Shown: positions 55,072-63,302 of the stretch, piece after piece
Layout: each line of letters opens with the position of its first letter
How positions within the stretch are numbered: the stretch's first letter is position 1
Assembly (NCBI GenBank): GCA_016291375.1
Contig: JAEEXE010000013.1
Location: 1 to 64,000 of the forward strand
Length of the DNA: 64,000 nt
Origin: Butyrivibrio sp.
GTDB taxonomy: Bacteria > Bacillota > Clostridia > Lachnospirales > Lachnospiraceae
Direction: 5' to 3'
Program-made: the position numbers and the translations under genes
Notes under the pieces: model-generated
What the model was told of the DNA's origin: nothing
Database searches by the model: none
The model's input: the letters and a program-made list of their open reading frames with translations, nothing else

Positions 55072-55449
55072 ATGCAGTATGTAAGTACAGACAAGGCGCC
55101 GGCAGCAATCGGACCTTATTCACAGGCTATCAAGGCAGGAGATTTTCTTTACGCTTCGGGACAGATACCCATCAATCCCGCAACAGGTGAGATAGATACA
55201 ACAACTATCGAAGATCAGACTAACAGAGTATGTCAGAATATCGGTGAGATCTTAAAAGCAGCCGGAACAGATTTTGATCATGTTGTAAAGACAACATGTT
55301 TCCTTGCTGAGATGGGAGATTTCGCTGCATTTAACGGCGTTTATGAGAAATACTTTACAAGTAAGCCCGCAAGAAGCTGTGTAGCAGTTAAGAAGCTTCC
55401 CAAGGACGTTCTTTGTGAAGTTGAGATTATCGCATATCTCGGAAATTAA
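55072..55449 (+). CDS. ridA: RidA family reactive intermediate deaminase
   Basis: Hydrolyses reactive enamines/imines released by PLP enzymes such as threonine dehydratase. 125 residues, normal length, with the family signature GPYSQAIKAGDFLYASGQIP at the N-terminus, the CQNIGEILKAAG helix and the catalytic-arginine segment KPARSCVAVKKLP. A trimeric chorismate-mutase-like fold is expected. AGGAGG precedes the start. It is flanked by short gaps and probably part of a longer rightward transcript. Confidence 0.95.
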   Translation: MQYVSTDKAPAAIGPYSQAIKAGDFLYASGQIPINPATGEIDTTTIEDQTNRVCQNIGEILKAAGTDFDHVVKTTCFLAEMGDFAAFNGVYEKYFTSKPARSCVAVKKLPKDVLCEVEIIAYLGN

Positions 55450-55482
55450 TCTTTATTTATATTTGCAGTAAAAGAGGAATCG

Positions 55483-56532
55483 ATGAAGTATAGATTTGTT
55501 GCAGCAGTATTGGTTCTGTCTGCTGTGCTGACAGGCTGCGGTTCTCTTGCCGCCGGTCGCAATGTTAATTCCGGCTTTGCGCATATTGACAATTGTGAGT
55601 ATTCGGAAGCTATTGAGAGTTTTAGCACTGCGCTGGAGAGCGGAGAGGACGAGTGCCTTGCGCACAGAGGTAAGGGCATAGCATATCTTCATAGTTACAA
55701 TTACGAGCAAGCGGCTGAGGAGTTGCTTGCTTCTCTTGCTGCAGATGAAGGAATAGTTGATGACATGGATTTTGACACCAACTATTATCTTGCAGAAGCT
55801 TACATGAAGCTTGGGGAGTTCAACAAATCCAAGGAAATATACGACGCTATTCTTGATCTGCGTGGAAAGGATGCGGACGCTCATTATCTAAGAGGTGTCT
55901 GTCAGCTTGCTGCAAATGATCATGACAGCGCATACAAGGATTTTTCCAAGGCTATCTCATTAAAGGCCAAGGATTATTCCATGAGGATCAAAGTGTATGA
56001 AGCTCTTGCCAAATACGGATACGAGGATGAGGCAAGGAATATACTTCAGACTGCTTTCGACAGCGGTAACCAGAACATGAGTAACTACGAAAAGGGCCAG
56101 ATATCTTTTTATCTTGGTAATAACGCGGATGCGCAGAATTATCTTGAGGCTGCCAGAAGTGAGCGTGATCAGGACAAGGAGCCCGTAGTTCTTTTACTTG
56201 GTGCAACCGGCGAAAAACAGGGTGATTATAACTACGCTATAAGCGTATATAAGACATATCTCAGTGAGAATCCAACAAGTGCAAGAGTATATAACCAGCT
56301 TGGTATGTGTCAGATAAGGCAGGGAGATCCGGACGGGGCCATAAGTTCTTTTGAGGCCGGACTTGCCATCGATGACAGAGCAATGAAGCAGGCGCTTATG
56401 CTTAATGAGATCACTGCATATGAGCATAAAGGGGAGTTTCAGGTCGCTGCTTCAATGATGGAGGAATATCTCAAAGCGTATCCGGAGGATTCGGAAGCTG
56501 AGCGAGAGAATGTCTTTCTTTCTACGAGGTGA
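55483..56532 (+). CDS. TPR lipoprotein
   Basis: 349 residues. Signal peptide with lipobox VLTGC (Cys19), then at least seven tetratricopeptide repeats to the end (for example SEAIESFSTALESGEDECLA, YYLAEAYMKLGEFNKSKEIY, HYLRGVCQLAANDHDSAYKDF, VYNQLGMCQIRQGDPDGAI). It is anchored outside the membrane and likely a protein-interaction scaffold. It ends 8 bases before the discoidin-like gene and begins 33 bases after ridA, so it bridges the housekeeping and the uronide-use regions. Confidence 0.87.
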   Translation: MKYRFVAAVLVLSAVLTGCGSLAAGRNVNSGFAHIDNCEYSEAIESFSTALESGEDECLAHRGKGIAYLHSYNYEQAAEELLASLAADEGIVDDMDFDTNYYLAEAYMKLGEFNKSKEIYDAILDLRGKDADAHYLRGVCQLAANDHDSAYKDFSKAISLKAKDYSMRIKVYEALAKYGYEDEARNILQTAFDSGNQNMSNYEKGQISFYLGNNADAQNYLEAARSERDQDKEPVVLLLGATGEKQGDYNYAISVYKTYLSENPTSARVYNQLGMCQIRQGDPDGAISSFEAGLAIDDRAMKQALMLNEITAYEHKGEFQVAASMMEEYLKAYPEDSEAERENVFLSTR

Positions 56533-56540
56533 AAAAGTTT

Positions 56541-57329
56541 ATGAAGGTATCGGTATATAATGATTGGGATCATGTAGCCAAGGCGGAGGCTGCCGGAGAG
56601 GATGAGGTAGTTCTTGCCTGGGATGGGGAGTACAGAAAGGGCGATATAATTGAATTTGCAGATATAGAGCCCGGTAAGTTTTATGTTGTTAAAGTTGACG
56701 CCGCAGTTGATGAGGCTTTTTGTCTTATTGAGCAGGACACAGTTTTGTTTCCTGTTCCTTTTTATGAGAAAAAAACCAGCTATAACCCACTTGCTTTTTG
56801 CGGGAACAGACATCTTGTGACCATACGAAAAGCAAGGGAGTATGAAGTTAACAGCTACAAGAATCTTGCACTTAATCCTTTTGATCAGCACGAGTTTGCC
56901 GGAGTATATCCACATGCAAGCGCCAATGTTGAGACAAGAGGAGAGGCTGTTTTTGCTGCAAGAAATGCTATAGACGGATGCATCGCCACACTTTCTCACG
57001 GAGAATGGCCGTATGAATCCTGGGGAATAAACAGACAGGATGATGCTGAGTTTACCCTGGATTTTGGAAGAGAAGTTTCTTTTGACAGGATCGTGTTATA
57101 TACCAGAGCGGATTTCCCGCATGATAACTGGTGGACCGAGGCAACGTTTACATTCTCTGACGGCAGCAGTGAGACGGTCACAATGGATAAGAAAGTGCAG
57201 GAACCGCATATATTCGATATTTCCAGAAACGGTATCAGATGGATCAAGCTGGGTAACCTTATAAAAGCAGACGATCCCAGTCCTTTTCCTGCTCTTGTAC
57301 AGATAGAGGTATACGGAAAAGACAATTGA
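56541..57329 (+). CDS. F5/8-type C (discoidin-like) carbohydrate-binding domain protein
   Basis: 262 residues, no signal peptide. The N-terminal 110 residues are an unassigned domain opening MKVSVYNDWDHVAKAEA. The C-terminal part has the jelly-roll discoidin pattern: ASANVETRGEAVFAARNAIDG, ESWGINRQDDAEFTLDFGREVSFDRIVLYTR and IRWIKLGNLI, as in CBM32. It would bind galactosyl or uronosyl groups. The start is 56541 behind GAGGTG; a GTG at 56529 overlaps the previous stop. It precedes the heparinase-like gene by 9 bases, suggesting they act together. Confidence 0.75.
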   Translation: MKVSVYNDWDHVAKAEAAGEDEVVLAWDGEYRKGDIIEFADIEPGKFYVVKVDAAVDEAFCLIEQDTVLFPVPFYEKKTSYNPLAFCGNRHLVTIRKAREYEVNSYKNLALNPFDQHEFAGVYPHASANVETRGEAVFAARNAIDGCIATLSHGEWPYESWGINRQDDAEFTLDFGREVSFDRIVLYTRADFPHDNWWTEATFTFSDGSSETVTMDKKVQEPHIFDISRNGIRWIKLGNLIKADDPSPFPALVQIEVYGKDN

Positions 57330-57338
57330 GGTGGGGAT

Positions 57339-59186
57339 ATGGCGATTATCATTGTCAAAGATTATCTGTCCAAAACATCCGGCTGCGGAGTATATGCCGG
57401 ATATCCCAATATATCAGACAGAGATAAGTGGGAGGCACTTCCTTCTGAGCTTAGCACAGCTCTTGTTCAAAAGGGTGAAGAGGCCTTAAAAGAGCCTTGG
57501 AGCGAACTTCTTATCTCTGATTTTCGCGAGTTTTCAAAGTCCGGCAACAGAGTCAGATTTGAAAACAAATATTTTCCCAGAAGAAGGAAACTTAATAATC
57601 TTGTTATGGCAGAGTGTGTTGAGAACAAGGGGCGTTTTGTAGATGCCATTCTCGACGGTCTTTATCTTATTTTGGAAGAGAGTACCTGGTGTCTGCCTCC
57701 TCATAACAGCTATATTAGAGACGCCAAGCAGGAGCCTATGCCGGATGTGACAAGGCCCATTATTGATCTTTTTGATGCGGAGTCAGGTGCTGAGGTTGCT
57801 TTCTGCGAGTATCTGCTTAGGCCTGTTTTTGAAAAGATAAGTCCCTTTATAAGCACTTATGTCAATGAAATACTTGATAAGAGAATATTTGAACCCTATT
57901 TAAATAAGCATTTCTGGTGGATGGGAGACGGAAAAGAGCCCATGTGCAACTGGACGCCCTGGTGCACTCAGAATGTCCTTATTTGCGCTCTTACAAGACC
58001 AAGTGACTATTTTGATGAAGCTACGCGCAGAACATTCCTGGAAAAAGCAGCGGTTTCATGTGACTACTTTCTTGATGAATATGGTGAGGATGGCTGTTGC
58101 AATGAGGGAGCACAGTATTATTCTCATGCAGGGCTGTGCCTGTTTGGATGTCTTGAGCTGATTTTGGGAGCTACTAACGAGGCTTTTTCCGGAGTTTATT
58201 CTGAGAAGCTGATAAGAAATATAGCAAACTATATAGTTAAGATGCATGTATCGGGGGATACCTACATTAACTTTGCGGACTGCAGTGCTCATCCGGGAAG
58301 GAGAGGAGCCAGAGAGTTTCTCTTTGGAAAGAGGACGGCAGATAGAAGCCTTGCGGGTTTTGCTGCCGGGGATTTTTGCTCGGAAAGCATGGATGAGAGG
58401 CTTATTTTGGAGGAAATCAATCTCTTTTACCATGTTATGCAGGCTTTTACCTACAGAGAAATGACTGAGAATACTGACCCTGTCATCAGATGCGAGGATT
58501 CCTGGTTTGCGAGTACAGGGCTAATGGTTGCAAGGGATGACTGTTATACGCTGGCTGCAAAGGCAGGAAATAATGCTGACAGCCACAACCACAATGATGT
58601 AGGCTCATATACGATCTACAAAAATGGCAGACCGTTTGTTATAGATCTGGGAGTTGGAACGTATACCGAGAAGACTTTTTCCGATAGGCGCTACGAGATA
58701 TGGACCATGCAGTCCAAGTACCATAATCTGCCTACTTTTTGTGATGACTCCGGAAAAGAAATCATGCAAAAACCGGGAGCGGAGTATGCTGCCGGGGATG
58801 TGACATGTAACCTTGAAGGTGCGGATACCTGTGGCCTGTCTATGGACATAGCCGGAGCTTACGGCGATGAGCGTATTCGAAGCTATAGAAGAGAAGTTTC
58901 TTTTGACAAAAATAAGTCTATAACCGTTAGGGATAATTATGACGGGGACCTTACGGCATATGTGAGCATCATGACCTATGAAGAACCTGTCTATGAAGGC
59001 GGCAAAATATCTGTAGGAAATCTTGGAACTATTGAGATTACAGGCGGTGCTGTCGCAGATATAGAGGAATGCCCCGTAAATGATGAAAGGCTTAAGATTT
59101 CCTGGAAGCACAGCGTATATAGGATAGTGATACGTATAGAGTCATCAGATGCGGGCGTATCAGAGCTTATAATTAAGTTTATATGA
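57339..59186 (+). CDS. Heparinase II/III-like polysaccharide lyase
   Basis: 615 residues: an (alpha/alpha) toroid in the N-terminal 370 residues (EEYGEDGCCNEGAQYYSHAG-type helical hairpins, LEEINLFYHVMQAF), then the Hepar_II_III beta-sandwich with NNADSHNHNDVGSYTIYKNGRPFVIDLGVGTYT, the family's conserved His-Asn-Asp and glycine-rich block, and DRRYEIWTMQSKYHNLPTF. Family members eliminate at uronic-acid linkages and leave unsaturated ends. No signal peptide, so intracellular action on imported oligosaccharides is likely. GAGGTGGGG precedes the start. The next gene removes the unsaturated sugar this enzyme makes. Confidence 0.88.
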   Translation: MAIIIVKDYLSKTSGCGVYAGYPNISDRDKWEALPSELSTALVQKGEEALKEPWSELLISDFREFSKSGNRVRFENKYFPRRRKLNNLVMAECVENKGRFVDAILDGLYLILEESTWCLPPHNSYIRDAKQEPMPDVTRPIIDLFDAESGAEVAFCEYLLRPVFEKISPFISTYVNEILDKRIFEPYLNKHFWWMGDGKEPMCNWTPWCTQNVLICALTRPSDYFDEATRRTFLEKAAVSCDYFLDEYGEDGCCNEGAQYYSHAGLCLFGCLELILGATNEAFSGVYSEKLIRNIANYIVKMHVSGDTYINFADCSAHPGRRGAREFLFGKRTADRSLAGFAAGDFCSESMDERLILEEINLFYHVMQAFTYREMTENTDPVIRCEDSWFASTGLMVARDDCYTLAAKAGNNADSHNHNDVGSYTIYKNGRPFVIDLGVGTYTEKTFSDRRYEIWTMQSKYHNLPTFCDDSGKEIMQKPGAEYAAGDVTCNLEGADTCGLSMDIAGAYGDERIRSYRREVSFDKNKSITVRDNYDGDLTAYVSIMTYEEPVYEGGKISVGNLGTIEITGGAVADIEECPVNDERLKISWKHSVYRIVIRIESSDAGVSELIIKFI

Positions 59187-59387
59187 TCTGATATGACAAT
59201 AATAAAAAAGTACAAGTTCTCTTGGAATTAAGTGCAAAATTGTCATGTTTTTTGAAAGAAAAAACATCTGATAAAAGAAAATAAAATGATACGATGAATG
59301 TGGCGCGGATAATACTGTTATGTATAGATCTGCGCCACAGTTTACATGGGGAGAAGCTTAGAAAACACGTAAAGAGAAGGGATTATT
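59187..59387 (+). promoter_or_regulatory. Gap with two stem-loops before the GH88 gene
   Basis: A small AT-rich hairpin (ATGTTTTTT...AAAAAACAT near 59246-59268) and a GC-rich one, TGTGGCGCGGAT (59299-59310) with ATCTGCGCCACA (59328-59339). Neither has a clear T-run. They may attenuate readthrough from the lyase gene or form part of a regulated leader. A distinct promoter could not be fixed. Confidence 0.45.
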
Positions 59388-60551
59388 ATGAGAAAACTTA
59401 CAAGCAAGGAAGAACAGTGGGTTACAGATACACTGCGTAAGATCGGGGATAAGATGGAGGTTGTGACTAAGAGAAATCTTGGCGCGATCCCCTATACTAC
59501 AGATGAAAATGGAAGATTTGATGATAAATCAAAGACTGATATCTGCTGGTGGACCAACGGTTTCTGGGGCGGCGAGATGTGGCAGCTCTACAAACTTACA
59601 GGAAATGAAATGTACAAAGAAGAGGCGGTAAAGGTTGAGGAGATGCTTGATGAGAACCTCATGAATATTGAGGGGCTTGATCATGATAATGGATTTAAAT
59701 GGCTCCCAACCTCCGTATGCAGATATAAGCTTTATAACAACAAGGAATCCTATAACAGAGCACTTCTTGCTGCTACCAATATGGCGGGAAGATTTAATAT
59801 TGTGGGCAATTTCATAAGAGCCTGGAACAATTGGGACAACGTGGACAGAAGAGGATTTGCCATTATCGATTGTATGATGAATCTGCCTCTTTTGTACTGG
59901 GCAAGCAGTGTTACCACAGATCCAAGATTTGAGATGATCGCAAGGGCTCACGCAGATACTGCCGGAAAAGCTTTTGTAAGAGAGGATGGCTCAGTTAATC
60001 ATATAGTTATCTTTGATCCTGATACAGGTAAGATAGTTGGAAAGCCCGGCGGTCAGGGATACAAGGAAGGCTCATCCTGGACAAGAGGACAGAGCTGGGG
60101 AATCTACGGATATGCCCTTAGTTATAAATACACTGGTGAAAAGAAATATCTTGATATATCAATGAGGATTGCAGACTATGTAATGTCTGAAATTCCGGAT
60201 TCCTATCTTGTACCGATAGATTACAGACAGCCTGCCGATGTGGATCTTGAGGATTCAACAGCTGCGGCTATTACAGCTTCCGGACTTATAGAGCTATCCA
60301 AGGCTTTGGAAAGATATGATGAAGCAGGTACTTTTGGCGAAAAAGCAGATAAATATCTTGAATGTGCGATCAACCTTCTTAAGACTCTTGATGAAAAGAG
60401 GATAAGCTGGGGAACGGATACGGATAATCTTCTGAATAACTGTGCTGTCGACTATAACGGCGACGGACATAACATGTCAATTATCTACGGAGATTATTAT
60501 TTCATAGAGGCAATGATGAAGCTTGAGGGTAGTGCCCTTGAGATTTTCTGA
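59388..60551 (+). CDS. Unsaturated glucuronyl hydrolase, GH88
   Basis: Cleaves the 4,5-unsaturated uronic acid from the non-reducing end of oligosaccharides produced by lyases, by hydrating the double bond. 387 residues, (alpha/alpha)6 barrel; the catalytic aspartates are in LDHDNGF near residue 102 and in AIIDCMMNLPLLYWAS near residue 165, and SWTRGQSWGIYGYALSY is the hallmark active-site segment. No signal peptide. It complements the heparinase-like lyase upstream. AGAAGGGATT precedes the start. Confidence 0.95.
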   Translation: MRKLTSKEEQWVTDTLRKIGDKMEVVTKRNLGAIPYTTDENGRFDDKSKTDICWWTNGFWGGEMWQLYKLTGNEMYKEEAVKVEEMLDENLMNIEGLDHDNGFKWLPTSVCRYKLYNNKESYNRALLAATNMAGRFNIVGNFIRAWNNWDNVDRRGFAIIDCMMNLPLLYWASSVTTDPRFEMIARAHADTAGKAFVREDGSVNHIVIFDPDTGKIVGKPGGQGYKEGSSWTRGQSWGIYGYALSYKYTGEKKYLDISMRIADYVMSEIPDSYLVPIDYRQPADVDLEDSTAAAITASGLIELSKALERYDEAGTFGEKADKYLECAINLLKTLDEKRISWGTDTDNLLNNCAVDYNGDGHNMSIIYGDYYFIEAMMKLEGSALEIF

Positions 60552-60578
60552 TGCCTTTTTTGACTTAAGGAGGGTTTC

Positions 60579-62645
60579 ATGTCTTTTAAACCGGTATTTA
60601 CAGATTATGAACTTAGCCCATATACGGGACTTACAAGAGAGAGCTGGATAGAAGCTGCTAGATATCTTCTTGGAGGAATATTTGGCAATATTTCTGATCC
60701 CGGGAAGCCTGTGGTTATGCCAAGGTATGAGACTTTGGTCACGTATCCTTCCAAGGATGCACCAAAGTGGAGATATAAGGCTGAGATTTTTGAGGGCCTT
60801 ACCAGATCTTTTTTCATAGCAGCGCCTCTTATCTGCGAAGAGCCGCAGCTTTCGCTAAACGGCATTAATGTAAGAGATTATTACAGGAATCAGGTGCTTC
60901 TTGCGGTTACTCCGGGAAATGACAATTACGTCTACAATTATTCCGACATGCAAAAAGAAAACCCGGGGGATGAATACGCTATCTATCAGCAGACTGTTGA
61001 GACTGCGGCTCTTGTTATATGTCTTTTTATCAGCAAAAAAGAGATCTGGGATACCTATTCACAGGAAGAAAAGGATAGGATAGCAGCCTTTTTGTCAGAT
61101 TATGCCCACAGCTATACAGTGCCCCAGAACTGGCGCCTTTTTAACATGCTGGCTCTGGCTTTTCTTGATATGAACGGATATGAGATAGACAAAGATATTA
61201 TGCGAGATCACGCTCAGAATATCTTAAATTACTATGTTGGGGATGGATGGTACAGAGACGGGCAGTCCTTTGACTATTATTCCTGCTGGGCATTTAACAT
61301 GTACACAGCTTTTTGGAATAACTGGTACGGATATGAAAAAGAGCCTTATATAGCGGATAAGTTTGAGGAAAACTCAAATAAGCTTATGGAGACCTATCCC
61401 GACTTTTTTGACAGGGACGGTTTTACAAATATGTGGGGCAGGAGCGGCATCTACAGAAATGCAGCGACAAGCGCTTTTGACGGCAATCTTATGATGAGAA
61501 ACTCCAAGGCAAATCCGGGACTTGCAAGAAGAATCTGCTCAGGGTCATTACTTCAGTTCCTTACAAGAGATGACTTTTTGATAAACGGAGTTCCGACCCT
61601 TGGGTTCTACGGGCCTTTTACGCCATTGGTTCAGAGTTATTCCTGCGCTGAATCTCCTTTGTGGCTTGGGAAGGCGTTTCTATGTCTTCATTTACCCAAG
61701 GAGCATCCTTTTTGGACAGCCAAAGAAAATAACGGAACATGGGATAAGCTTTTAAAAAATGAGACTAAGGTCACAACCTTAGATGGCCCCGCTCTTTCTT
61801 TTGCCAATCACGAAGCTAACGGCATGACCGAGCTTCGTACAGGTAAGGTGGTAAAAGAAAAGAGTGATGAGCATGGAATGTGGAATTATTCAAAGCTGGT
61901 CTATAATTCCAAGTTCCCTTGGGAGTGCGCCGTACGAAAAGACGCAGAATCCCAACAGTATGTTATTGGATATATCGATAAGAAAACAGATGAGACTGAA
62001 TTCGGAAATGCCAACATTATCAAAGCCAATGCGACTTTCTGGCATGGCGAAAAAGACGGCATATTGTACAGAAGACAGTTTTTTGACTATGAATTAAATA
62101 CAGAGACCCATTGGAAGACAGCAATGAATCTGGCGGATTTTGCGGTGCCATACGGCATGATAAGGGCAGATAAGATACGTATGTACAGAAATCCCTTATA
62201 CATAACTCTTGGTGCGTTTGGCTTTCCGGATAACGACACTAAGATAAGTTTTAAGGAAGAAGGGGATTATAAGGCTGTCATACTAAAAGGTTATGATCAC
62301 ACGGGAAAAGAGAAGCAGCTGTGCTATACCATCTTTGACGGATGGGATGAGATAGAAGTTATAAATAGCACCGGTACCAATCCGGACAGCGAGAACTCTA
62401 TTCTTCTATGTGCAAAGACCAAGAGGCTCAAGCAGTACGGATATGAGAAGTACTTCCTGATCTCTCAGGTTATTACGAAGGAAGACCATGAGGACTTTGC
62501 GCAGGATGATATTTTCCCTATTAAGGAAATACAGTATGCGGACAAGGAAAAATGCGGCGGTTACGGAGAGGTTGTAATTGCGCTTAAAAACGGAGAAAAA
62601 AGAGTTGTGGATTTCTACGGAATTGAAGGGAATATGGCGCTTTGA
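60579..62645 (+). CDS. DUF2264 domain protein
   Basis: 688 residues. The N-terminal 370 residues form a helical toroid characteristic of DUF2264 (RESWIEAARYLLGG, YKAEIFEGLTRSFFIAAPL, YHSYTVPQNWRLFNMLALAFL-like helices, WYRDGQSFDYYSCWAFNMY, DRDGFTNMWGRSGIYRNAA, PLWLGKAFLCL); the C-terminal half is beta-rich. The family is found beside uronide lyases and rhamnogalacturonan genes and is thought to act on glycans; no reaction is firmly known to me. AAGGAGGG precedes the start, 27 bases after GH88. Confidence 0.85.
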   Translation: MSFKPVFTDYELSPYTGLTRESWIEAARYLLGGIFGNISDPGKPVVMPRYETLVTYPSKDAPKWRYKAEIFEGLTRSFFIAAPLICEEPQLSLNGINVRDYYRNQVLLAVTPGNDNYVYNYSDMQKENPGDEYAIYQQTVETAALVICLFISKKEIWDTYSQEEKDRIAAFLSDYAHSYTVPQNWRLFNMLALAFLDMNGYEIDKDIMRDHAQNILNYYVGDGWYRDGQSFDYYSCWAFNMYTAFWNNWYGYEKEPYIADKFEENSNKLMETYPDFFDRDGFTNMWGRSGIYRNAATSAFDGNLMMRNSKANPGLARRICSGSLLQFLTRDDFLINGVPTLGFYGPFTPLVQSYSCAESPLWLGKAFLCLHLPKEHPFWTAKENNGTWDKLLKNETKVTTLDGPALSFANHEANGMTELRTGKVVKEKSDEHGMWNYSKLVYNSKFPWECAVRKDAESQQYVIGYIDKKTDETEFGNANIIKANATFWHGEKDGILYRRQFFDYELNTETHWKTAMNLADFAVPYGMIRADKIRMYRNPLYITLGAFGFPDNDTKISFKEEGDYKAVILKGYDHTGKEKQLCYTIFDGWDEIEVINSTGTNPDSENSILLCAKTKRLKQYGYEKYFLISQVITKEDHEDFAQDDIFPIKEIQYADKEKCGGYGEVVIALKNGEKRVVDFYGIEGNMAL

Positions 62646-62672
62646 GGGACTTTATGCATACATGAAAATCCG

Positions 62673-62701
62673 TTGACAGTGGTACATTGATTTTGTAAAA
62701 T
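62673..62701 (+). promoter_or_regulatory. Strong promoter of the TetR-RpiR pair
   Basis: Consensus TTGACA (62673-62678), 17-base spacer, TAAAAT (62696-62701). It lies 28 bases after the DUF2264 stop. Confidence 0.8.
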
Positions 62702-62750
62702 AATAACGCATGATTTTATTTGGATGCAAAAAATTGTTGGGAGGGTTTTT

Positions 62751-63302
62751 ATGTCCAGAAAAGCTACCATTACGCAGAAAGAGATCGTAAATGCGGCGTT
62801 TAAGATTACCAGAAAGGAAGGCTTTGAGCAGATCACGTCGAGAAAGCTTGCGGCAGCAGCCGGATGTTCGACACAGCCTATTTTCCGTATTTACGAAAAT
62901 ATGGATGCGCTTAAAAAGGACGTTTACGATAAGGCAGCAGCCTACTACGAGGATTACTATAATGAGTGCGACAAGAGCCATGATGTACCTTTTGTAGATC
63001 TGGGACTTGCTTACATCGGTTTTGCACAGAAGTATCCTCATCTTTTCAGACTTCTTTTTGTCTCAGAACAGGGAACTGAGAGCAAGACTATGTATGACCT
63101 TGTGAACGGTTCTTCAGAGAATATTGTTAAAGAGATCAACAGAGCTTCAGCCAAGGGCGTTGCCAGTGCGCAGCAGCTCTTTATGCAGATGTGGATCTTT
63201 ATCCATGGGGCAGGCTGCATGGCTGTCACAGGTGACTATGATCTTGACACAGAGGCTTCAGTTTCAATGCTTGAATCAGCATATAAGGCGTTCAGTCTAT
63301 GA
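62751..63302 (+). CDS. TetR/AcrR family regulator
   Basis: 183 residues. N-terminal helix-turn-helix: ITQKEIVNAAFKITRKEGFEQITSRKLAAAAGCSTQPIF with the FRIYENMDALKKDVYDKA helix 4; the rest is a helical ligand/dimer domain. ATG 62751 follows GGGAGGG directly; the longer frame to 62724 lacks a ribosome site. It overlaps the RpiR gene by the ATGA arrangement. Targets are unknown; autoregulation and control of the adjacent glycan genes are possible. Confidence 0.9.
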   Translation: MSRKATITQKEIVNAAFKITRKEGFEQITSRKLAAAAGCSTQPIFRIYENMDALKKDVYDKAAAYYEDYYNECDKSHDVPFVDLGLAYIGFAQKYPHLFRLLFVSEQGTESKTMYDLVNGSSENIVKEINRASAKGVASAQQLFMQMWIFIHGAGCMAVTGDYDLDTEASVSMLESAYKAFSL

